A stretch of 9,592 nucleotides of DNA from Desulfurococcales archaeon (GCA_015521275.1 WAOJ01000027.1:1-9592), one strand, 5' to 3'. Shown: positions 1 to 6,426, counted from the first letter of the stretch. Notes: a model not told the origin generated them from the sequence alone. Program-made: numbers and translations.

Positions 1-201
1 ACTGAGGGGGCCGTAATTCCAAATGTAGAATTCCGTGTGCGTAATCGGTCTTCCATCATACAAGTACTTCTTTACTTTTCCAATGCCTTTGTCATATTGT
101 ACCAAGAAGAGTAATTTGACTAACTTCTTAATGCCGTCTACGTTCCCTCCATTGGAATAAATTAAGTATTTCACGACGTCGCCTAGGCTGTAGTCAGTCA
201 T
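1..201 (-). CDS. Panacea/SocA-like domain protein (N-terminal part)
   Basis: This is an open frame of 67 codons running off the left edge, so only the N-terminus is present. It starts at ATG 201-199 behind a GGGGG Shine-Dalgarno stretch seven bases upstream. The visible protein has a helical N-terminus, then KLVKLLFLVQYD (about residues 27-38), then an aromatic patch ending WNYGPLS (61-67). This order, a helix with a K-L-(L/V)-(K/Y)-L-L-F/Y core followed by a YGP motif, is characteristic of the Panacea (DUF4065, SocA) domain. In that family Panacea proteins are antitoxins or adaptors paired with varied toxins; in archaea the role is mostly untested. The C-terminal part and any partner gene further left are outside the window. 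The domain call is from motif recognition only. Confidence 0.62.
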   Translation of the reverse strand, partial: MTDYSLGDVVKYLIYSNGGNVDGIKKLVKLLFLVQYDKGIGKVKKYLYDGRPITHTEFYIWNYGPLS

Positions 202-257
202 TTCATTCCCCCATAATCCAGCCTTCTAAGCCCCCTTATCAAACGACGTCGAAAAGA

Positions 258-425
258 GTGAAATGCTACGCAAAGCCCGCAAAGAGGGCCCCAGATTTGG
301 AGGAGTATGAAAACCTACCTTGGTGGTTCTGGCTTTTAATAGCCACGGGCTTGGGCACTGTTGCTGCTGTTTACGTCATTTGGAAGCTCCCCGGGGAAGG
401 GAGCAATGAGCGACCAGAGGGCTGA
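258..425 (+). CDS. Small single-span membrane protein, unknown function
   Basis: This short frame of 55 residues starts at GTG 258 and ends at TGA 423-425. It has a hydrophilic, Lys/Arg-containing N-terminus (about residues 1-20), one strong membrane segment beginning PWWFWLLIATGLG and ending VYVIW (21-42), and a short charged tail rich in Glu, Gly and Pro. The aromatic belts at both ends of the segment are typical of a real transmembrane helix. The last 20 bases overlap the start of the next gene, which argues for co-translation. The start is weakly supported: there is only GAAAAG upstream, and no other ATG/GTG/TTG lies earlier in this frame within the spacer. I do not recognise a family. 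It could be an accessory subunit of the five-span protein that follows. Confidence 0.5.
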   Translation: MKCYAKPAKRAPDLEEYENLPWWFWLLIATGLGTVAAVYVIWKLPGEGSNERPEG

Positions 426-918
426 CGTAGCTGAACTACTGATAGCCCTGCTCACGCTTACCCTCCTCATACCTTATTATTTGGACGCTATAACAAAGTT
501 CGTCTTTTCCAAGAATTTGTTCGAAGCTTTCCAGAACTTGCTAATAGCTGACATATTACTTGTCACTATGACGTTGTTCTACGAGCCCTTTTACCATTAC
601 CTAAAGGAGAGCGACGCCCACTTAACCTCCGCGATCTTCGCCGTTCTCTTAATCCTGAGCGGATTAGTACTAATAGAGTGGGGATTCGCGATCGTGGTCC
701 CGAACAATTTCATGAGCAAATTGCTGAAGGAAAGGATGGAAACCGCTTGTTTGGAGGTCCTACCCCTATGTGCTGTAAACGCAACGGCATTGACCGGAGT
801 GGCTTATATAATGTCCTACGCCTACGGGAGCAAGAGGTCCAGGGCCTTTTACGTTATCTCCTTTATAGCCTCTATGGCGGTGCTGGCCTTCATCTTCATC
901 GTGGGCTATTTAATTTAG
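406..918 (+). CDS. Predicted five-span membrane protein, unknown function
   Basis: This encodes 170 residues from ATG 406, which has a strong purine-rich GGGGAAGGGAG site just upstream. The frame stays open back to TTG 361, but that start lacks a good Shine-Dalgarno site and would lie deep inside the preceding small gene. Hydrophobic stretches are visible at about residues 9-26, 38-56, 67-91, 109-135 and 146-170, giving roughly five membrane helices with short charged loops. A conspicuous KLLKERMETACLE segment follows the third helix. There is no signal peptide, no cofactor motif and no family I can name. The 20-base overlap with the upstream single-span protein suggests the two form one membrane complex or are at least co-expressed; this is inference. 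Confidence 0.72.
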   Translation: MSDQRADVAELLIALLTLTLLIPYYLDAITKFVFSKNLFEAFQNLLIADILLVTMTLFYEPFYHYLKESDAHLTSAIFAVLLILSGLVLIEWGFAIVVPNNFMSKLLKERMETACLEVLPLCAVNATALTGVAYIMSYAYGSKRSRAFYVISFIASMAVLAFIFIVGYLI

Positions 919-965
919 GGTCGGTTGGTTTGCTACAGCTCATCCCTCGCTCTGGGACGGCCACC

Positions 966-1544
966 TCATCCCTTGTAGCAACGATAAATCGCCACTTTTG
1001 TGCGCCTCCTCCTACTCCTATGAAACTCGTAAAGTTGAGGAAGCATCATATCGTAATGACCTAATACCTCACACCTAAAGCCCCTTTCCTCTGCGAGGGG
1101 AAATATTACCTTTTCCATCCCGGCCGGCTGGACGCTGTAAACCGCCTTAGCTAAAGATAGGGCAACCTCCCAGAAGGGCCTGTCCGCCCTCTTCCTCTTC
1201 GTCCCGAAGGGCGGGTTCATTATTACGGTATCCACTTTCCTAACCGGGACCATCGGTACGTAAGCCCTAACCTTGATCTGGCAAGGCGAGGCCTTGAGCA
1301 ATGTAGGGTCATACTCCAAGCATATCGCCTTAGCACCCAAGAGCTGGGCCCCACAAGCGAGCCTCCCGGTTCCACACCCCAAGTCTAATACTTCCTTCCC
1401 CTCTATGTCGCCTAGCATGTAGGCCTTCCACAAGAGCTCTGCAGCAACTTCAGAGGAGGTTGGATACTGTTCATACTTAACCCCTAGCTTCCCTTTAACC
1501 CAGTTAACCCTTTCCAATAGCATCTCCAAGCGCTTCTTGTCCAT
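966..1544 (-). CDS. METTL5-like N6-adenine rRNA methyltransferase
   Basis: This 192-residue class I SAM-dependent methyltransferase is close to full length for archaeal METTL5-type proteins. It contains the family signature EQYPTS (residues 25-30), the SAM-binding loop DLGCGTG (54-60), an acidic residue ending strand 2 (E77), and the catalytic NPPFG (110-114) of N6-adenine methyltransferases, followed by ADRPF (120-124). Human METTL5 modifies one adenosine in the decoding-region helix of small-subunit rRNA and needs TRMT112. By homology this enzyme probably targets 16S rRNA at the matching site. The start is ATG 1544-1542 with GGGGATG upstream. The C-terminus is rich in Arg (HRSRRRR, 175-181), which could help RNA binding. 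A Trm112 homologue is encoded about 3 kb away at 4534-4956. The exact RNA target cannot be read from the sequence. Confidence 0.88.
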   Translation of the reverse strand: MDKKRLEMLLERVNWVKGKLGVKYEQYPTSSEVAAELLWKAYMLGDIEGKEVLDLGCGTGRLACGAQLLGAKAICLEYDPTLLKASPCQIKVRAYVPMVPVRKVDTVIMNPPFGTKRKRADRPFWEVALSLAKAVYSVQPAGMEKVIFPLAEERGFRCEVLGHYDMMLPQLYEFHRSRRRRTKVAIYRCYKG

Positions 1545-1638
1545 TTGACATCCCCGGGTCCGGGAATGGGACTTAACATCACTCCTCAGCCAGCCTCGGA
1601 ACTCCTCATCCCCTCTCGCTCAAGGGTTCTGACAGCCC

Positions 1639-1644
1639 TTTTTA
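1639..1644 (+). promoter_or_regulatory. Probable TATA element of the isocitrate dehydrogenase gene
   Basis: A TTTTTA hexamer is the most AT-rich element in the otherwise GC-rich 116-base spacer between the divergent methyltransferase and isocitrate dehydrogenase genes. With the usual archaeal spacing of about 26 bases from TATA centre to transcription start, transcription would begin near 1667. That favours the GTG start at 1676 over TTG 1661. No clear BRE is visible, so support is modest. Confidence 0.4.
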
Positions 1645-1675
1645 GGCAAGGGGCGTAGGCTTGAGGGGATTGAGT

Positions 1676-2932
1676 GTGGAGGTAGAGTTCGAAAAGATCA
1701 GACCCCCAGAGGAGGGCCAGTTCATCGAGATAAAGGAAGGCAAGCTAGTGGTACCCGACAAGCCCATTGTTCCCTACATAGAGGGGGACGGGATTGGGCC
1801 AGAGGTAATAAATGCGGCAAGAAAAATGGTCGACGCAGCAGTGGAAACCGCCTACGGCGGGAAGAGGAAGATAGTTTGGTGGAAGGTCTATGCCGGGATA
1901 GAGGCCGAGCCAGTATATGGAACCTTGCTCCCTGAGGACACCTTGAAGGCGATAAGGAAGGCGAAGGTTGCCCTAAAGGGACCAATGACCACTCCAATAG
2001 GCTCTGGCTGGAGGAGCGTCAACGTCGCCTTGAGGCAGCTCTTGGACCTCTATGCAAACATAAGGCCGGTGAAGTACATAAGGGGAATACCCGCCCCACA
2101 CAAGTACGCGGACAAGGTAGACATAGTAATCTTCAGAGAGAATACGGAAGACGTTTACGCTGGGATAGAGTGGAAGTATGACTCTCCAGAGGCCCAAAAG
2201 GTAAGGGAGTTCCTGAAGAAGGAATTTGGTATTGAGCTTAGGGACGACACCGGGATAGGGCTCAAGCCCATCTCTAGGTTCGCTACTAGGAGGATAATGA
2301 GGAAGGCTTTGGAGTGGGCATTGAAGTACGGGAGGAAGAGGGTTACCGTAATGCATAAGGGTAACATAATGAAGTACACTGAAGGTTACTTCAAAATATG
2401 GGCCTTTGAATTGGCCAAGGAGGAGTTCGGCGACAAGGTGGTGTTCGAGGAAGAGCTCCAAGGCCAAGAGCCCCCTCCGGACAAGATACTGGTAAACGAC
2501 AGGATAGCGGATAACATGTTCAACCAAATAATAACTAGGCCTTGGGACTACGAGATAATAGTTACCCCCAACCTTAACGGAGACTACTTGAGCGACGCCG
2601 CAGCAGCCTTGGTCGGAGGCCTAGGAGTTGCTCCCGGAGCAAACGTAGGGGACTACATAGGCATGTTCGAACCCATCCACGGCTCCGCTCCGAAGTACGC
2701 GGGCAAGAACGTGGCCAACCCTACTGCCGCGACCTTGAGTGCTGCAATGATGTTGGACCACATAGGCTGGCACGAGGCGGCTGACTTGCTCAGAAAAGCA
2801 ATAGAGGAGACCATAGCTTCCGGGAAGGTTACCCAAGACATAGCTAGGCACTTGGGCATAAAGCCGTTGAGCACTACGGAGTTCACCGAAGCAGTTATAG
2901 AGAACATAAGGAAGCTGGGTGGTAAGGCATGA
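1676..2932 (+). CDS. icd: Isocitrate dehydrogenase, NADP-type
   Basis: This enzyme catalyses oxidative decarboxylation of isocitrate to 2-oxoglutarate in the cytoplasm, supplying glutamate carbon and reducing power. From GTG 1676 it is 418 residues, close to other crenarchaeal enzymes. Visible landmarks are IEGDGIGPE near the N-terminus, the substrate-binding RSVNVALRQ with S114, N116 and R120, then R130, R154 in FRENTEDVYAGIEW, Y161, K228 in HKGNIMKYTEG, metal-site Asp residues in NLNGDYLSD, and HGSAPKYAGK (335-344). K340 and Y341 match the residues that select NADP in the E. coli enzyme. GTG 1676 was chosen because AGGGGA lies five bases upstream and the likely TATA box implies a transcript starting near 1667. 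In-frame TTG codons at 1661 and 1670 are alternatives. The next gene overlaps its stop. Confidence 0.96.
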   Translation: MEVEFEKIRPPEEGQFIEIKEGKLVVPDKPIVPYIEGDGIGPEVINAARKMVDAAVETAYGGKRKIVWWKVYAGIEAEPVYGTLLPEDTLKAIRKAKVALKGPMTTPIGSGWRSVNVALRQLLDLYANIRPVKYIRGIPAPHKYADKVDIVIFRENTEDVYAGIEWKYDSPEAQKVREFLKKEFGIELRDDTGIGLKPISRFATRRIMRKALEWALKYGRKRVTVMHKGNIMKYTEGYFKIWAFELAKEEFGDKVVFEEELQGQEPPPDKILVNDRIADNMFNQIITRPWDYEIIVTPNLNGDYLSDAAAALVGGLGVAPGANVGDYIGMFEPIHGSAPKYAGKNVANPTAATLSAAMMLDHIGWHEAADLLRKAIEETIASGKVTQDIARHLGIKPLSTTEFTEAVIENIRKLGGKA

Positions 2933-3231
2933 GCCTCCACCTGGCTTTCCTCATTTATGCTACCCAAACGGTCCCGCGCTCGCAGCTGGACGAGATTATG
3001 GCAAACGTAGTAGCTCAGTTCATGAAGGATGAGAAGGACTTCGAGGAGGCCCTAAAACTATCCAAGATAATAAAGATGGATCTTCAAATACTGGCAAAGG
3101 CGGCAGTAATGAGGTTTGGCGAAGAAGCGGTAAAGTTCAAGGACTTGGTGGAAAAGGAGATGAAGCAAGGGGAGGCTTGGGAGAAGTTCGTGAAGAGGTA
3201 CGTAAGGCTCTTCTCTAGGCGTAGAGCTTAG
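2929..3231 (+). CDS. Small helical protein coupled to icd, unknown function
   Basis: This encodes 100 residues from ATG 2929. The start overlaps the isocitrate dehydrogenase stop in an ATGA arrangement, so translation is probably coupled. The protein looks almost entirely alpha-helical, with charged amphipathic stretches (about residues 18-60 and 61-90) and a basic tail ending FSRRRA. The first 15 residues are mildly hydrophobic, but too short and too interrupted to call a signal peptide. An internal ATG at 2998 would give a 77-residue version. I recognise no family. The coupling to icd could mean a stabilising or regulatory partner, or simply transcriptional convenience. Its stop overlaps that of the convergent deacetylase gene by four bases. 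Confidence 0.65.
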   Translation: MSLHLAFLIYATQTVPRSQLDEIMANVVAQFMKDEKDFEEALKLSKIIKMDLQILAKAAVMRFGEEAVKFKDLVEKEMKQGEAWEKFVKRYVRLFSRRRA

Positions 3232-4208
3232 AACCAGTCCACGTGCTCCTCGAAGTATTTCACGATGTAATCTATCTTCTCAAAGACTTCCCTTGGGGAA
3301 GGTACCGGCAAGGCGTCCTCGAAGCCGAGCTCGGCCATCATCGCCTTAACGCTAAGCTCTCCGTAGCCCCCTCCTCCAGCTCCGGCAACCGGAACCTTCA
3401 CTTCTCTATAGTACCTACCTATTTCGTAGAAGGTGTGTAGGCCCAAGTTCAGCCTCCCTCCCAAGGGGTCTTCCCTAAAGCCGTCCACTCCCATCTGAGC
3501 CACTATTACGTCCGGCTTGAACTCCTCTATAGCCCTCTTCACTATGACGTTGAAGGCGTAAACGTATGCTTGGTCCCCGGTTCCGGGAGGCAAAGGAACG
3601 TTTAGGGAATAGCCATAACCTTCTCCTTCCCCTAGCTCAGTATAGTGGCCCGTTCCGGGGTAGAAGCCCGGGTAGTACATGTGCAAGCTTATGGTTAAGA
3701 CGTCGTTCCTATCGTAAAAGATCTGTTGAGTTCCGTCCCCGTGGTGGACGTCTGTGTCTACGTAAGCGACCTTCTTTCCCTCTTCCGTTAGCTTTTGTAT
3801 TAACACTGCCACGTCGTTCAGAGGGCAAAAGCCCGCCGCCGAGCACCTCTTGGCGTGGTGGAGGCCTCCGTAAGGCGTGTAGCCGAAGCCTTGCTCCAAA
3901 GCTATTTCATAGGCCTTGTAGACGCCTCCCAAGTCCCTCAACAAGACCGGCAAGGAGCCGGGGTAAACGTAGGTATCACCGTAATCCACCACCCCGCCCG
4001 TCTCCGAAGCTTCTAAAACCTTCTCCACAAGCTCTTCACAATGAACCTTGAGGAAGTCCTTTATGTCCGCTAATGGGGGCTCAACCAATTCCAAGCCCTT
4101 TTCCAAGGCCTCTTCCTTGAACTTCTTCATCCTGTTCGTCCAAGCTGGTACTATTTCCGGCGGGGCGAAGAAAGTCTTGGTGAAGTCGTCGCTCCAAACT
4201 ACCTTCAC
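3228..4208 (-). CDS. Histone-deacetylase-fold amidohydrolase
   Basis: This zinc-dependent deacetylase belongs to the arginase/HDAC superfamily (class I/II HDAC, AcuC, acetylpolyamine amidohydrolase). From GTG 4208 it is 326 residues. The tandem active-site histidines H117 and H118 sit in GGLHHAKRCSAAGF. Zinc ligands D153 and H155 sit in YVDTDVHHGDGT and D247 in REDPLGG. The catalytic Tyr Y282 ends the glycine loop GGGGY. FYPGTGH matches the usual HDAC pocket segment. All key residues are intact, so the enzyme should be active. The substrate could be acetyl-lysine on a chromatin protein such as Alba, an acetylated polyamine, or a small metabolite; the sequence does not decide. In-frame TTG codons at 4229 and 4220 are alternative starts. 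GTG 4208 gives MKVVWSDDF, typical of the first beta strand, with GGGGAAGG immediately upstream. Confidence 0.93.
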   Translation of the reverse strand: MKVVWSDDFTKTFFAPPEIVPAWTNRMKKFKEEALEKGLELVEPPLADIKDFLKVHCEELVEKVLEASETGGVVDYGDTYVYPGSLPVLLRDLGGVYKAYEIALEQGFGYTPYGGLHHAKRCSAAGFCPLNDVAVLIQKLTEEGKKVAYVDTDVHHGDGTQQIFYDRNDVLTISLHMYYPGFYPGTGHYTELGEGEGYGYSLNVPLPPGTGDQAYVYAFNVIVKRAIEEFKPDVIVAQMGVDGFREDPLGGRLNLGLHTFYEIGRYYREVKVPVAGAGGGGYGELSVKAMMAELGFEDALPVPSPREVFEKIDYIVKYFEEHVDWF

Positions 4209-4229
4209 TTCCTTCCCCAAAGCCTTCAA

Positions 4230-4284
4230 GCCTCTAACGCCACTTTAATTATTCTTACGGACCTATCGCAAAGGGGGAAGCGGA
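4230..4284. promoter_or_regulatory. Short divergent promoter between deacetylase and ferredoxin genes
   Basis: This spacer between diverging genes holds one AT-rich island, TTTAATTATT at 4244-4253. Its core TTAATTA reads nearly the same on both strands. On the plus strand it would place transcription near 4275, just ahead of the ferredoxin Shine-Dalgarno site (AAAGGGGGAAG, 4269-4279). On the minus strand the start would fall near 4221, suiting the TTG 4220 or GTG 4208 deacetylase starts. A single TATA island serving both genes is inferred from spacing only. Confidence 0.45.
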
Positions 4285-4524
4285 ATGGTAGGGGGCTTTA
4301 GGGTAAAGGTAGACTTGAAGACTTGTATAGGCTGTTCAGTGTGTGCTCAGATTTGCCCCACGGACGTGTTCAAGATGACCATGGTCAAGGACGGAGAATA
4401 CGGGAGGCTCGTGAGCGTGGTTGATAATGAGGAGGCTTGTATAGGCTGTATGGCTTGTGTGGAGAACTGCCCTACCAATAGCATAACCGTTACAAAGGAG
4501 GAGGTTCAAGTAGCTAAGGGGTAA
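4285..4524 (+). CDS. Ferredoxin with two [4Fe-4S] cluster motifs
   Basis: This small 79-residue electron carrier has two CxxCxxCxxxCP motifs: C14, C17, C20, C24 (CIGCSVCAQICP) and C52, C55, C58, C62 (CIGCMACVENCP). In bacterial-type ferredoxins each set supplies three ligands to one cluster and its last cysteine to the other, giving two [4Fe-4S] clusters. There is no N-terminal zinc-binding extension like that of Sulfolobus ferredoxin, and no membrane anchor, so it is soluble and cytoplasmic. Candidate partners are 2-oxoacid oxidoreductases or other redox enzymes, none of which lies next to it. The start at ATG 4285 is well supported by GGGGGAAG upstream. It leads a tightly spaced run of same-strand genes; Trm112 begins nine bases after its stop. 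Confidence 0.93.
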   Translation: MVGGFRVKVDLKTCIGCSVCAQICPTDVFKMTMVKDGEYGRLVSVVDNEEACIGCMACVENCPTNSITVTKEEVQVAKG

Positions 4525-4533
4525 AGCGCATTG

Positions 4534-4956
4534 ATGTACATGACCGTTGACCTCTTGGCTTGTCCGTATTGCAAAGATGAGAGCTTCCCTCTGGAGCTTT
4601 GCGTACTGGAAGAGAGGGAAGTGGAAAGAGAGCTGCCGAACCTTGAGAAACCCTACTGCGAGCTGTACTGCGCGTTCAAGAGGAAGTTCTTGAAGGACAT
4701 GAGCGAAGAGGAGAGGAAAAACTTGCCTTGCGAGAAGTGCGCCATGAGAGACATTTACACCGGAGTGTTGTTCTGCAACAAGTGCGGTAGGTGGTATCCA
4801 ATAATAGAGGGAATACCCCACATGCTCCCAGACGAGCTTAGGAACTACCAGCACGACAAGGAATTCTTTGAGAAGTACAAGGAAAAAATAAAGGAGAAGT
4901 GTGGTGAAGAAAAGGTAAAGGTGATGGAAGAGTTCTTGGCAAGACTTAAGCGCTGA
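4534..4956 (+). CDS. Trm112-family methyltransferase partner, zinc protein
   Basis: This 140-residue Trm112-like protein is a small scaffold that binds and activates several SAM-dependent methyltransferases acting on tRNA, rRNA and release factor. The N-terminal LLACPYC (C10, C13) and the C-terminal CNKCGRWYPIIEGIPHMLP (C81, C84) are the family signature and form the zinc ribbon. Between them sits an insert with a second set of paired cysteines, C42 and C46 (CELYC) and C66 and C69 (CEKC), that could hold another metal. The C-terminal 40 residues form a Lys/Glu-rich helix. ATG 4534 was chosen over TTG 4531 and the later ATG 4540. AAGGGG lies upstream, overlapping the end of the ferredoxin gene. 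A METTL5-like enzyme at 966-1544 is a plausible client. Confidence 0.88.
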   Translation: MYMTVDLLACPYCKDESFPLELCVLEEREVERELPNLEKPYCELYCAFKRKFLKDMSEEERKNLPCEKCAMRDIYTGVLFCNKCGRWYPIIEGIPHMLPDELRNYQHDKEFFEKYKEKIKEKCGEEKVKVMEEFLARLKR

Positions 4957-4979
4957 GCCCTCAGAAGCCTCGAAGAAAG

Positions 4980-6077
4980 ATGAAGGCACTGGTGATTTCT
5001 CACTTACTAATGTTCACGCTAATGTTTGTATTTATGGGTTCAGATCCGTATATACTTAGGCACGCCCACGTATACGGCTCAATCGCAATAGGAATTGCTT
5101 CAGGCCTAGCTTCCTTGGCCTCTTTCTCTTCCAAGATAGCTACGGCCTTGAGGGGCCTGAAATCGGAGGTCGGCATTATCCTCTCATCTTCACTCATCTT
5201 GATCGCTTCTCCGTTGCCCTTGCTTGGCTATTACGGCTTCATTGCGTATATGATAATAACCAACATCGCCTTTGCTATAACTGTGGTCTCCACGCTCATA
5301 GTGGTAGCTGAGGCCGCTAGCCCCGACAAGCTCGGCTTTCACTACGCTTTGAGGGGGGTCCTCATGTCCATAGGAGGCATAGCGGGCCCCTTCGTAGGGG
5401 CCTACCTATACTCTTCAATGGGCTTAGTTGGTATAGCCCTATTCCAAGCGTCCTCGGCTTTAGTAATGCTCTCTATGGCCTTGGAGCTCAAAGGCTTTGG
5501 CGTGAAGGCCAGTTCCGGCTTGGGCTTCTCCAAGGGCTGGACCTTAGCTTACCTAACTTCGATTTTCCTCGCCTCCTCCTTCATGATAATTTCTACCTAT
5601 TTGCCACCTTACCAAGCCTCCTTGGGAATTTCTCTAGGTGCCACATCCTCGTACTTCTCTTCCAGAGCCTTGGGGAGCTTGATGGGGAGGTTTCCTGGGG
5701 GAATAATGTTCGACAAGGGCTTAGCTATCTTCTTCCTCCCATCTTTAGTAATGCTAATGGCCTCTCTGTTAGCTCCTCAAGCGTTAACCTTGAGCTACTC
5801 GGCCTTAGTGGGTTTCTTGGTGGGCTTCTCTTGGGGCATAGCGAGTCCCATGCTCCTTTCCTTAGCTACGCTAGAAAGCGAGAAGGGGAAAAGCATGAGC
5901 TTGTTCGTGACCAGCTGGGACGTGGCGAGCATGACCATAGTGCCCTTAGCGGGCTCTTTGGGCTCATACTCGAAAAGCCTCCAGTCCGCCGTAGCAACTT
6001 CCCTAGCCGCCTTAGCTCTGTCTTTGCCCTTAAGTCTCCACGCACGCCGGTATTTAGCCTCCCGAGGAACTAGGTAA
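4980..6077 (+). CDS. MFS-type membrane transporter
   Basis: This 365-residue, highly hydrophobic protein has about 11-12 predicted membrane helices in two halves, with a soluble loop near residues 167-186. The second half contains a GRFPGGIMFDKG segment (237-248), which resembles the conserved cytoplasmic loop motif of the major facilitator superfamily. The repeated Gly/Ser-rich helices (for example GGIAGPFVGAYL and GFLVGFSWGIASP) are typical of that superfamily. The substrate cannot be predicted. It is on the short side for the superfamily (usually about 400 residues). The start at ATG 4980 has only a weak GAAGAAAG site; it lies 23 bases after the Trm112 stop and is probably co-transcribed. 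Confidence 0.82.
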   Translation: MKALVISHLLMFTLMFVFMGSDPYILRHAHVYGSIAIGIASGLASLASFSSKIATALRGLKSEVGIILSSSLILIASPLPLLGYYGFIAYMIITNIAFAITVVSTLIVVAEAASPDKLGFHYALRGVLMSIGGIAGPFVGAYLYSSMGLVGIALFQASSALVMLSMALELKGFGVKASSGLGFSKGWTLAYLTSIFLASSFMIISTYLPPYQASLGISLGATSSYFSSRALGSLMGRFPGGIMFDKGLAIFFLPSLVMLMASLLAPQALTLSYSALVGFLVGFSWGIASPMLLSLATLESEKGKSMSLFVTSWDVASMTIVPLAGSLGSYSKSLQSAVATSLAALALSLPLSLHARRYLASRGTR

Positions 6078-6092
6078 GGGAACGGGAAGAAG

Positions 6093-6401
6093 ATGAGTCT
6101 GGAGCAAGCTTTCTCTAACTTAATTAAGAGGATGATAGAGGAAGAGTTCAAGCCGGAAGAGGTAAAGGTTGAGGTAAGCTACAGCCCCTTCGGGGGGAGC
6201 TACTACGTAGAGATAAGGATTAAGGATAGGCCAGAAGATGTGGAATACCGTTTAACCGAAATAATAAACGAGGTGGAGCTGAGCTTCTACTCGCCCACAA
6301 GTTTTCAGATCGAAAAGGTCGGCGAGGAGTACGTGGTGAGGGCGTCCTTCGTCTCCGGTCAGAGCCCTCTGAGCCTCACCACGGAAACTTTTACGGCGTG
6401 A
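6093..6401 (+). CDS. Conserved-looking 102-residue protein, unknown function
   Basis: This encodes 102 residues from ATG 6093, with a clear GGGAAGAAG site, 15 bases after the transporter stop. It starts with an amphipathic helix (residues 1-20). Alternating strands and a helix follow: EVKVEVSYSPFGGSYYVEIRI (23-43) reads as a beta hairpin with an SPFGGS turn, DVEYRLTEIINEV (49-61) as a helix, and VVRASFVS as a final strand. This suggests a small alpha/beta domain. There are no cysteines, signal or membrane segment. I recognise no family. Position and spacing make it part of the ferredoxin-to-HicB-like gene run. Confidence 0.65.
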   Translation: MSLEQAFSNLIKRMIEEEFKPEEVKVEVSYSPFGGSYYVEIRIKDRPEDVEYRLTEIINEVELSFYSPTSFQIEKVGEEYVVRASFVSGQSPLSLTTETFTA

Positions 6402-6426
6402 ACGCTCCAAGCCCCCGGTGGGCCTT

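Noticed and set aside
919..965. Possible RNA gene or terminator in the convergent gap
   Set aside because: The 47 bases contain no clear hairpin, T-run or C/D-box motif.
678..1064. Plus-strand open frame of 128 codons
   Set aside because: It overlaps the five-span membrane protein in another frame and the methyltransferase on the other strand, with no motif or ribosome site of its own.
1553..1564. CCCGGGTCCGGG inverted repeat upstream of the methyltransferase gene
   Set aside because: The stem is only four to five base pairs with a tiny loop in GC-rich DNA. It may be coincidental, and no riboswitch or terminator pattern accompanies it.
3566..4051. Plus-strand open frame of 161 codons within the deacetylase region
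   Set aside because: Its translation is Arg/Pro/Ser-rich low-complexity sequence opposite a well-supported deacetylase gene.
4336..4989. Long minus-strand open frame of 217 codons across the ferredoxin and Trm112 genes
   Set aside because: It lies opposite two genes with clear family motifs, and its translation has no recognisable pattern, so it is an antisense shadow.
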